This document shows positions 19,439-29,229 of a DNA stretch of 64,000 nt, in pieces (position 1 is the stretch's first letter; each line of letters starts with the position of its first letter). The stretch spans positions 1-64,000 of the forward strand of contig WTXI01000005.1 of assembly GCA_022376515.1 (NCBI GenBank), read 5' to 3'. The position numbers and the translations under genes are program-made. This stretch comes from Lactifluus volemus (lineage: Eukaryota > Basidiomycota > Agaricomycetes > Russulales > Russulaceae). Under the pieces are notes generated by a model. That model had not been told where the DNA came from, did no database searches, and saw only the letters and a list, made by a program, of their open reading frames with translations.

Positions 19439-21262
19439 TTAGTCAGTTTTACGTCGTGACTGGGACGGGCCGGCGACACAAGTGTCTAGGACTTCCATCT
19501 GCTTGCGCTTCTTCTTGATCTCCTCTGCAGTGCCATCCAAAAGACATCCCCCACCGTGCCATGTGTGGTCTTCAGGGACGCGGCACACTCCAAGCCCGGG
19601 CATACAGGAGAAGTGAGGGAAGGGGCAGCCGTCGCTGTTGTGGGTCATCATTCTGTCGTGGAAACGGCAGTGTTTCAGTTCTCTACGCGGCGTAGAGTCA
19701 TTTGGAAAATCGAATCTCTGAAGACCTCCGGAATCAAGTCCCAAGCGATCAAGTCCGTGTGGGTGAAGAGTAAGACGCGCTCGTGGCTCCATATCCCGAT
19801 CTCTCTGCTGAGGACCCCCGGGATTACCGTCTCTCTGGTCGAGCCAATATTCGGTGGTCCCGTAGGTGGGGAACGCTTGAATGGCTTCGTCCTGCGTGCT
19901 AACTGGGGTCGTCTGGGTGCCAACGCTGCGGGTCTGAGGGGGCGGATCCGGGACCCAACCGTCGGTCTGCGCCGCCACGACAGCGGGGATCGTGGGAGCA
20001 CGAAGGAGGTTGATCTGTAGTCTGCCTTCGTCGTCTTCTTCAAACCATTCTTCTTCAGGGGTCTCTGGTCTAGCGAAGTCACCCAGCCTTTGGGCAACCA
20101 TGGTGCTACGGCCGTCAGTGAAGATGCGGGTGCGTCTCTGAGCTCCGGGGTGGTCCCTTCTCCACTTGAAGTCGAAAAGGCAGTGAAGACACTGTCGGGT
20201 ATCCTCGTAGTACTTATAGGGATTGTAAGGCCACTCGTAGTTGTTTTCGCGCCCCACTGGCCAGTCATACGGGATCCCCAGACACACGAGACGAACTTGG
20301 CGGTAGTCAACTATGAAGGAGCCGGGGGAGGTGCAATGTTCTCGTTTGGGATCGAAGAAGTCTGCGTCTGCCCGGGAAGCTTGGAAAATTTGCGGGAGGG
20401 AGAGATCAAGGTTTGCGGATTGAATCTCCTCCCAAGTATAAGGGAGCGAGGTAACCGGGGCGTTAGTAATGGGAAGCGCAGATGGCCTCCCGACAGAAGT
20501 GTCTGTGTCGGCTATGATGGGCGTAGGTGATGTGGATCTGTCGTTTGAGGAAGAACTCGCGGAAGTGAGGGGTAACGAAGGGGGGTTCGTTAGGCTCTTG
20601 GAAGAGGGAGCGAAGCTGCATTGTCTGTTGTCCATCCTCCCCCGTCTTATTATAATCTTCCTTGCCTTTGTTGGGTTTTGTTTGTGAAATTCTTCCACCA
20701 GGTCATCCGCGTGCACCTGGTCAGCTGGTTCCCAGGTGTTGTGGGCGTGGGGGTACCCTTCCCACTTCAGGAAGTACTCGAGGCGCCCCTTGCCACGCCC
20801 TTTTCGCCTGGAGTTCAACACCTGTTCGACTTCGTATTCTTCCTCACCTTCTATTACGTCTGGGGCTGGTTCTGTGAAGGCCTGCCCATTTTCTTCCGTC
20901 TCCTTGTATGGTGATAGAAGGGACGCATGGAAGACCGGGTGGACACGTTTTTGACGCCACTGATCCGGGAGTTTCAGTTTGAAAACTACCGGATTAATCA
21001 CCTGGACCACTGGGAATGGGCCGTATCTTTTTGGGGCTAACTTGGCGAAGGGGTGCGACGTTTTGAGGTTCTTCCCGTCTAGCCAAACTTGGTCTCCTTC
21101 CTTGAAGGGTTCATATGCTCGTCTACCCTTCTTTCGCACATTCCGCTTTTGGAGGAGGTCTTGCGCCCTTTGGATCGCTTGACGCGCTTGGTTACGTTTC
21201 TCCATCAGGTAGTCTTTGCGCCGTTCTACTGCTGGCATCTTCCCTTCCTTATCGTTTGCCAT
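19439..21262 (-). pseudogene. Copy C integrase tail, chromodomain and full C-terminal extension
   Basis: The longest view of the Pol C-terminus (607 codons): integrase tail with KRYGPFPVVQV and FHASLLSPY; chromodomain YEVEQVL, YFLKWEGYP, NTWEPADQV; then about 420 residues of extension. The extension has LPYTWEEIQSANLDLSLPQI, VDYRQVRLVCLGIPYDWP, CLHCLFDFKWRRDHPG, RPETPEEEWFEEDDEGRL, and a terminal Cys/His-rich block (CPFPHFSC, GVCRVPEDHTWHGGGC) with a basic tail. The frame is intact to its stop at 19439. A missing base near 21252 separates it from the rest of the integrase. Confidence 0.85.
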
Positions 21263-22192
21263 ACCGTGGGTGTGTGTCCTATGAGTAAGTCGAACGGGGT
21301 TTGTTTTGTTGTTTCATTGATCCACGAGTTGTGGACGAACTGGGCTAGAGGCAACCAGCTGACCCAGTCATTCTGTTGGAAGTTTCCATAGACGCGCAGG
21401 TATTGTTCTAGCCATTGGTTCGTTCGTTCCGATTGGCCATCTGTTTGGGGGTGGTATGCCGTACTGATGTTCTGGTCAATCCCCAATTGTCTACACAGTT
21501 CCTCGTCCATTTTGATGCAAAGCGCGGATCGCGATCCGAGATCACCCGCTTCGGAGGGCCGTAATGGGGGAACACCTCTTTGGCGTAGCATCTCGCAACT
21601 CCTTCACTGTCGATGGTTTTGTTGCAAGGGATAAAGAATGCCGCCTTGCTACAGTCGTGGTCGGTGATGGTCAGAATACTGTCGTAGCCTTGTGACTCTG
21701 GGAGGTCTGTGATCAGATCTAGGGCAATTGTCGAATATGGGGCGTAGCTTTGTTTTGGGGGATGGGTACCAAGGGGACTTTGGGTCTGGTTGTGCCGCTC
21801 TTGGTGCTTTGACAAGTTGCACACCCCTGCACGTATTTGGTGACGAATGTTCTCATCGTGGGCCACCAGTAATCTTTAGCGATTGTGGACCAAGTCCTCA
21901 TGATCCCCGGATGCCCCGCCGTCTTGTGATCGTGGTACATTTGTAGAATGCTTCGATGCACTGTGGGGTCTTCTGGAACCGCCAATCGGTCGTGGTGATA
22001 CCACTTGGTCCCAAAGCGTGTCCGATGCTTTCGCACTCCTTCTGTTTTCGCCCACTCTTCCAACTGCTGTTGATGTTTCTCTTGAGCGCGCTCTACTTCT
22101 TGTTCTAATGACTGCTCTTCCGTAAAGAGGCGCACAAAGAGTTCTGGGGGCAAGACTAGCACATCCTCGTGGTCATTTCCCCCTGGTCGCAT
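21226..22192 (-). pseudogene. Copy C integrase core (three frames)
   Basis: Overlapping frames 22192-21719, 21866-21408 and 21591-21226 together encode the zinc domain (YHDHKTAGHPGI, CATCQSTKS) and the catalytic core (ALDLITDLPES, VISDRDPRF, TDGQSERTN). All three catalytic acidic residues are present. Single missing bases near 21757 and 21500 break the frame. Confidence 0.85.
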
Positions 22193-23276
22193 CCTGGTCG
22201 TCGTGACAGTGGGTCGGCCTTATTAGTTTTCCCCGGTCATGGACAATCTTCATGTTGTATTCTGCCATCTTAGGGATGTAGCGCGCTACCCGTCGACTGA
22301 TCTTGTGCGCTTCCCGGTAGTACTGAAGGTTAGCGTGGTCGCTGACGACAGTGATGACGTGCGGGGAGCTCAATAGAAGGTGCCGCCAGTGTTCCAAACC
22401 TCGGATCATTGCCAGTAGTTCCCGGTCGTGGATATCGTAGTTCCTCTCTGCTTGGTTGAACGTTCGCGAGTAATATCCCACAGGGCGCAACTTCTGATCC
22501 TTGTCCGGTTGGTGGAGAATTGCTCCACTAGCGTATTGTGACGCATCGACTTCTAAGACAAATGGTTCAGCCAAGTTAGGTCTCTGTAGGACCGGGTCGC
22601 TAGTGACTGCCTTGATTAGTCGATCCACCGCTTGCGTACATTCCTCTGTCCACTCAAACTTGGTGTCTTCTTTAGTAAGTTAGTCAGAGGTCTAGCAACA
22701 TTGGCAAATCCTGGGATGAACTGCCGTTGATAGCCCAAGACTCCGAGCGTACTGCGGACCTCCCGTACTGATTTCAGTTGTCGTGGCCACTCTGCTAGCC
22801 GTGCTTCTTGCTAGGGTCGATGCGAATGGTGCCCTGGTCGATGACGTACCCCAGAAACTCGATCTCTCTTCTGGCGAACTGACATTTTTCCGGCTTCAGA
22901 AAGAGTGACTCCTTCTCCAGAACTTCTAGGTATTCTTTGGTGATTTGATCGTGCAGTTCTGGGTCGTCAGGGGTTACGATGAGGAAGTCGTCCAAGTACC
23001 AGTGAACCCAACGGGGGTATTTCTTTTTCAGATTAGCAAAATGCGGTCTGCCATTCGTTGGAAGGCGGCGGGTGCGTTACACAATCCAAAAGGCATGACT
23101 TTGGCTTCAAACAGCCCCTCGTCTGTTTTCACTGCCGTGATCCACTGGCTGTCCGGGTGAATCCGAATGTTGTAATATCCATCTCTAATGTCAAACTTGG
23201 ACATTAGCTTGGCGTCTCCCATTTGGTCGAAGATGGTGTCGATGCGGGGAAGGGGGTACACGTCCTTACCGTCCAT
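22173..23276 (-). pseudogene. Copy C RNase H and reverse transcriptase (several frames)
   Basis: Frames 22628-22173, 22995-22795 and 23276-23028 hold RNase H (LEVDASQYASGAIL, HDRELLAMIRGLEHW) and RT palm (FGLCNAPAAFQRM; the DDF of YLDDFLIV at 22995). Single-base losses lie near 22230, 22665, 22799, 23040 and 23267. Confidence 0.85.
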
Positions 23277-24127
23277 TCGTTCACTTTTCGGTAGTCATAG
23301 ACGGGTCTCAACTTCCCATCCTGCTTCTTGATGTAGAAGAAAGGGCTGGACCATGCGGATTTCGACCTTGTGATGTATCCTTTATCTTGCTGCTCTGTGA
23401 GAAACGTCCTCATCGATTTGGTTTCTTCCGCCGTTAATTTGTATGTCTTGCAGTTGATTGTCTTCGGGGCATCTGGCAGAAGCGTGATAACGAGGTCTTC
23501 GGGGCGTGAAGGGGGAAAGCGTTTTGCCTCTTCTTCTGAGAAGACCTTGGCGTACTTCTGGAACTGCTCCGGCACGGCTACCTTGCTTTGCCCTTTTCCC
23601 TCTCGTTGAGCCCACTGTTGACTGAAACTCGTTTTACACATTTTCATCCTTTGAGCCGCCCACTTCAGCTTCCAACTTCGCCCGGTGGTGGATAGCTTGA
23701 TAGGTGGCCCTCGAATCTTTCCTTCCTTCCAATTGATCTGAGGGTCAAACTCCCGTAACCAGGGATATCCCAGGATGATCCGATCTTCGCCTAAGTTTGT
23801 GATATAGAAGATCTGGGCGGCTTCTTTGCGTCCTTTGAGAATGTTGAGAAGACAGTAGCTGGTAATTTTACCGTCTTGATTCTCCGTTCCGTCTACGTTG
23901 AACACCGTTCGTGGTTCCTGGAGGTTTATGGATCCCAGGCCTAGCTTCTCCACCATCCTTGGGTCGATAAAATTTTCTGTAGCACCACTGTCGAGTAGTG
24001 CTTTTTCGGCAGCCGTCTTGGTCGCGCTCGTGAACAATAGGGGAATGTCCAGTGTATTGGTTCTCGAGATACGACATATTTGAGTAAGACGGGCTCGCAC
24101 CCAGGCTGCACGGGTCGAGCCATTCAA
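23204..24127 (-). pseudogene. Copy C protease and RT start
   Basis: A 307-codon frame with LLDSGATENFID and GYITRSKSAWSSPFFYIKK, LRPVYDYRKVNEWTV. It runs in the -1 frame from Gag over the same five-T junction as A and B, and breaks after NEWTV where one base is missing. Confidence 0.87.
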
Positions 24128-25544
24128 AAATCCTCTTCTTCTACCAGCCCATCCAAGGCACCGTTGAAGGCTCCTTTCCCAATTTTGGCTCTGATGCTCC
24201 TGAGCATCTGGATGGGGTCCTCGTCGTCACCGACTTGCGTGGTTTCATCGTCCTCCTTCTTGCTAGCTCTAGCCCTGGGCTGCTGTGGCGGTTTGGGATT
24301 GCTTTGCCCTTTCTTTTTAGGGCAATCCCTGGAGAGATGTCCTTGCTCTTTGCAGAAGAAGCACCGTCCCTCCCTTCTCAGTCTTTGTTTTTCGTCCGCT
24401 TTAGCTGAGTCGGTTCTGGTGACATCGATGTCCATGGCCCAGGGATCTTTCTGAGGGGGGTTTCCTTCTTCTTGGCCATGAGCTGGCTGGCCCACCGAGG
24501 GACGTCCTTTCTGAAGCTGATTTCATGCTTCAATTGTTGGTATGCGTCGTGGTGCTGAGTGGCTAACTCTTGCCAGCCTCTCAGGGTGTTTGGGTTCGCC
24601 CCTACTTGTTTGAGCATACTGGTGAGGAGCCCTAGGTCCAGTCCTCTCTTGTACATTCTGATGGTGCCGTTGCTGTCGGCGTCCCATCCTGCCTTCTTCC
24701 TGAGACGATTGAACTCGGCTGTATACTGGGCCAGGTTTCCTTTCTTCATTTCTAGGTGTTCTAGTCTCGTAATCGCGTCGTCTTCTTCGTTGGTGTCTTT
24801 GAAGGCGTCATCTAAGGCATCCTCAAAGTTGGTCCACAGGATTTCTGCATTCTCTCCGTGCTGGACTACTTCTTGTTCGATGGTGTCCAGGTAGTCTTGT
24901 ACCCATGCCGACACTAGTGGTCCTTTAACCATTCCTAACATTGTCATGACGCGATTGTAGGGGATTAGCATGTCATCGTGGTTTCGGTTGATGGCTTTGT
25001 ACATGCGCCATTCGGTTTTGAAGACGTCGTAAAGGCCCTTTTCTCCTTTAAACGGCGTAGGTGGTATCCCTTTTAGCCCGTTCCTCGGAGGAGCGACTGG
25101 TTGGGCCCCAACTGCTGCAGCTGCGGCGCCTCCGCCTCCACCGCCACCTCCGCCACCTCCGCCACCGCCACCTCCGCCACCACCGCCCCCCACCACCTCC
25201 GCCTCCACCACCCTGGCTTGGTCCTGCCATTGCCGTGGTTTGGGTTGGCTGTGTCAAAGTTGCCGAGCGGGTGAACATGGGGTTGGCGATGTGATACTAA
25301 GGGCACTCATGGCGCGGTCTATGGGGGTGACTGGGGTGATCAACGTAGGTTCTTCATTTTCTTGCGTAGGCGGGGGTTCTCTGGTTTGGCTGTCGTCAGA
25401 GGAGGAGTTTGCTCCTGCTGAATCTTGTCGGGGGGATGTCGTCCCGTCTCCGTCCTCGCTCTCGTCTTCGCTAGCTTCTGACGGCTGCAGGGAAGGGGGG
25501 AGCGCTAGTTCATTGAGGATGTAGTCGTATTTGGTGAACTTCAT
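24124..25544 (-). pseudogene. Copy C Gag (frameshifted)
   Basis: Three frames (25544-25254, 25211-24378, 24495-24124) correspond to one Gag: acidic N-terminus MKFTKYDYILNELALPPS, glycine tract, capsid domain, CCHC knuckle CFFCKEQGHLSRDC, VEEEDF stop. Shifts lie near 25282, in the glycine tract near 25190, and near 24463. Confidence 0.85.
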
Positions 25545-25810
25545 AGTGGGATCGGTCCAGTACTCGCTGTTTGACCAGTAAATGTTGTACCACCGATTAT
25601 TGATAAATTCGCAGGGGGATCTGTACTTGGTTCTTGACCCGGCTTCTTCGTGATAGGAGTGATAGGTTGTCGGTTTCTGGTATAATTGGTGCGTTTGTCT
25701 TCTGTCCTCTAAGAACCTGATGCTCCCCTTTTGTTCGATGGTTAGGTCGTCGTCCTCTCTGGGAATGACTCTAGTTCCTAGGTCGTCTTCGTTTGTATCC
25801 CAGACAACGA

Positions 25811-26116
25811 TTAAAGACCCGTCGTTATTCCTGTCCAGCCTTGCGTGTGAAAGGCGATATGATCCCCCGGTAGATAGAGGATCAACGTGTTTCCTTGTTC
25901 AGATTGGAACAACTCTGTTCCTGCACCCAAGATTGTTTCTAGGTGCCCAATGGTGCGTACACAGGAAATGCTGACTTCTTTCCAGCACCTTTGTTCCGAT
26001 CTTCGTTTGGCGTTATACTGTTTCTGTATTGCCTCGTTCTTGTTCAAGTGTGCGTCAATCAACAATTCTTTGATTCGCAGGTAGATTGGTTGTTGTAGAT
26101 AGTCCCAAGTGGACAT
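25811..26116 (-). CDS. Copy C leader ORF upstream of Gag
   Basis: 101 codons, almost identical to copy A's leader (MSTWDYLQQPIYLRIKELL...GWTGITTGL). It is intact although Gag and Pol of this copy are broken. No domain recognised. Confidence 0.5.
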   Translation of the reverse strand: MSTWDYLQQPIYLRIKELLIDAHLNKNEAIQKQYNAKRRSEQRCWKEVSISCVRTIGHLETILGAGTELFQSEQGNTLILYLPGDHIAFHTQGWTGITTGL

Positions 26117-26127
26117 CTACTGGTAGG

Positions 26128-26139
26128 AGCTTCGGCTTT
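26128..26139 (-). other. Copy C primer-binding site, perfect self-priming match
   Basis: Element-sense AAAGCCGAAGCT right after the 5' LTR is the exact reverse complement of AGCTTCGGCTTT inside the LTR (plus-strand 26373-26384). That LTR string begins 33 nt downstream of the T of a TATAAG box (plus-strand 26412-26417), where an RNA start is expected. Confidence 0.7.
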
Positions 26140-26655
26140 TGTTACGGCTCGACTAGGGCCGGGTCCCAACTAGGGTTCGAGTAATTTTGGTCTCTCCTAA
26201 GACCTAGGCTCAGGGTTACCCAAGGTAACGACGCGCAGAGCCCTGTGGTGTTGTAGCACAACCACCAAGCTTCAGTAGCCTTATTAGGGCGTGTAGGAGG
26301 GTAAGAGAAAGAGGGAAAAGAGGAGGAGGGGAGTTCTGTCTTTCAGGAGAGGGAAACAAGTCGATTCAGGTTAAAGCCGAAGCTGGGGTACAAGCTACCA
26401 GCTGAGGCCTACTTATACAATGTATGCTAATTGTTCTACCAAACTAGGGTGGACAATAAGCAAGAAGTCAAGACAATAGAGCGCGAGAACAATGGAGACT
26501 CGGAACAATAACACTGGACTAACTGGGACAGACAATAGCACAATCAGAACAATAGAACAGTCAGCACAATAGAGACAATGTGGACGGGACGTCATCAGGA
26601 TGAGTAACCAGGTCACGGAAAGCATAGGGTCCAACGTGTCCTGCATTCCGTAACA
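26140..26655 (-). repeat. Copy C 5' LTR (516 bp)
   Basis: TGTTACGG to CCGTAACA. Nearly identical to the 3' LTR at 18888-19402: one extra A in a purine run near 26320 and one C/T difference near 26424. Confidence 0.95.
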
Positions 26656-26687
26656 TTTGTTCTTTGTAAACATGCTGCGCTATACAA

Positions 26688-29192
26688 GTGCTGATTCAAA
26701 AAAAAAAAATAGCTGCGCACCATGATCACATTACGGCTGGACACCCCGGAATTTCAAAAACCTTACATGCAGTAGAACAAGGCTATTGGTGGCCCGACAT
26801 GAAAACCTTTATCCGACAATACGTCAAAGGATGCGCCACCTGTCAGACCACAAAGAGTAATACAGTTCGTCCCAAGGTCCCAATTTACCCAATCACCGTC
26901 AAACCAAATGCACTGCCATTTGAAACCATCGCACTCAACCTCATCGTGGACCTCCCACCATCACAAGGCTATGACTCGATCTTGACTATTACCAACCACG
27001 ACTGCACAAAGGCGGCGTTCTTCCTCCCTTGTACGCAGAAAATCGACTCTGAAGGAGTGGCCGCACTCTACGCCCAGCACGTCTTCCCTCACTATGGGAT
27101 TCCCAAGACCATCATATCAGACCGTGACACGAGGTTTACCTCGAAGTGGACAACAGACCTCTGTAAACGACTCAAAATAAACCAAAACATTAGTACAGCA
27201 TATCACCCCCAGACAGACGGCCAATCAGAAAGGACAAACCAATGGCTAGAACAGTACCTTTGAATCTACGGCAACTTCCAGCAAAACGACTGGGCGCGAT
27301 GGCTTCCACTCGCCCAATTTGTGCATAACTCCTGGCCCAGCTCCACCACCGGAAAGACCCCCTTTGAATTACTCATTGGCTTCACTCTGCGCGCCCAGGA
27401 ACAACAGATAACGGACTCGACCCTACCGGCCCTAGATGAACGATCCACTTATCTCTGCGGACTGCGGGAACGAGCGCAAAAGGCCATTCAACAGGCACAA
27501 GACATGACACGGAAGTACCACGAGCGAAAGAAGGGGCAACGCCACTTCCGACCTTTCACCAAGGGACAAATGGTTCTACTCGAGGGGACAAACTTAAACC
27601 TACCATATCCGACGAAGAAGCTTCGACCAAAACGCTTCGGACCTTTCCGCGTCACCAAAGTGGTCTCACCCTATGTGTACAAGCTGGACTTGCCACCCCA
27701 ATGGAAGATCCACAACGTCTTCCATGCATCCCTTCTCACCCCCTATTTGGAAACAGCCGAACATGGCCGAAATCACACCGAGCCACCCCCAGATCTGGTT
27801 GACGATCATCAGGAGTACGAGGTCGAAGAGATCCTCAGATCAAGAAGGCGATACAGAAAACTGCAATACCTCCTAAAATGGAAAGGGTATTCCGCAGCAC
27901 ACAACATGTGGGAACCGGTCGAGAATGTCAATTCCCCGGAGTTAATCCGAGAATTCCACGAGACAAACCCCAAAGCCGTGAGAACCTTGGAAGTCAGGGA
28001 GAATATAAACCCCACTCTTGACCCTCTACCGTCGCTATCCCCCTCTCCTATGGACTTCTCCCCCATCAGAGACTTTATCCTCGACCTTGACATTGCCTCC
28101 CTCGAAGTCCCTGACGACACCTACGCTGCCCTCTTGCTCACCGGCCTCACCCCAGAAGACTTTCAACCTGAGCACCTCGACGTCGACAACGAGTATGCCG
28201 CCTCACTGTCACCCCTCCCAGTACCAGATCCGTCCACCAGGCCCCTCGCACCCGTACCTGTACTCTGGGCCCCTCAGCCCACTCGACCTGCCACTTACAG
28301 CGAGTGGTCCCCTGAGCCCTCCGATGACAACTACCCCTTGCCCGTCGCTCCTCCCAATTCGGAGGAAGAGCCCCCTTCCCTCACGCTCGACGCCTTCCAC
28401 CGCATCGACGAGTGGAGAACCCAGTCGGCCCCGCTACTCAAGGCAGCGGGCCAAGAAGTCTCTCCCTTTTCGTCACCCTCCTCGCGCTCTGAGCCATTCG
28501 ACACCTCTGAGCGGCCCTTCACGCAGGTCAACACCCCCGCCTTCAACAGCGACGGTCATCGATCTGACCAGTCCGTCTCCGCCTCCAGTGATGAGGAGTC
28601 CCAGCTACCACATCAGGACTCCTACTCCAGGTACCCCTCTCCCTCCAGCCTGCATGCATCAGTTACATTGGACGCCGGCTACTCCCGACCCGCTTGGGGC
28701 CATGTTGCCCAACCCTATCAACACACCATTCATACTGGCGCGGAGTCCTACACCTCCCCCGAGAAGGGCAAGGCTCCTGCAGATGGTGGTGCTCGTGAAC
28801 TCTGACGGGAACACGCAGGCATTTGGCACGGCGTTTGTGCCACCGAATACGCGCCTCCTGCACATGGCGCGTGGTATTTCCCTCAGCAGTTTTCCACCCC
28901 TCTAGCCACTACCTGGATCCCAACCTACCCGCCTCCGTCTCCCGTGTTTCTGTACTGTCACCACTGCAATACTGCACGGCCCGACCACTCCGCCGACTTA
29001 TGCCCCATCGACGTCCGCTGCCTGTATTGCGCAGGCGGACACCTCTTGTGTCATTGCCCCTGGCCGCACTTCCTGTGCACGGCCGATGACTGCTTCTGCC
29101 CCGACGACCACGACTTTGCGGAGCCAGAAGGTGTCCGCAACCCTGTCTGGCAGTGCCCTACGTCCCTTGTTTTGCGTCAATGCACCTTTTAA
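26688..29192 (+). pseudogene. Element E integrase, chromodomain and zinc-binding tail
   Basis: One reading frame interrupted only by TGA at 27261 and 28803. Order: zinc domain HHDHITAGHPGI and CATCQTTKS; catalytic core, where the first Asp is replaced by Asn (ALNLIVDLP versus ALDLI in A-C), then SDRDTRF and TDGQSERTN; KRFGPFRVTKV; FHASLL; chromodomain YEVEEIL, YLLKWKGYS, NMWEPVENV; about 300 residues rich in Pro, Ser and Thr; and a Cys/His-rich end CHHCNTARPDHSADLC plus CLYCAGGHLLCHC. The TGA at 27261 stands where A-C have Arg in EQYLRVYGNF. Asp to Asn and Arg to stop both fit C:G to T:A change. Integrase would be inactive. Confidence 0.88.
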
Positions 29193-29229
29193 GGCGCTGG
29201 TGGCACAGCGCCCTTGAGAAGGGAGGCAC

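Larger units (their letters stand above)
18888..26655 (-). mobile_element. Ty3/gypsy chromovirus copy C, complete, young LTRs, many frameshifts
   Basis: A complete minus-strand element: 3' LTR 18888-19402, Pol, Gag, leader ORF, 5' LTR 26140-26655. Its two LTRs differ by only one substitution and one single-base indel in my reading, so it integrated recently or was recently gene-converted. Yet the coding region has about a dozen single-base shifts (for example near 21252, 21500, 21757, 22183, 22665, 22799, 23040, 23267 and 24463). The bases flanking the two ends are CTCCA and TTTGT, so no target duplication is seen. The flanks belong to two different elements (F and E). Confidence 0.95.

Noticed and set aside
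26695..26707. A12 run as the tail of a retroposed gene or LINE
   Set aside because: The run is read in frame as Lys codons leading straight into the integrase zinc domain of element E, and there is no target duplication.
28018..28905. 295-codon plus-strand frame overlapping element E
   Set aside because: It is a shifted shadow of the Pro/Ser-rich Pol extension; the main frame carries the chromodomain and zinc tail.
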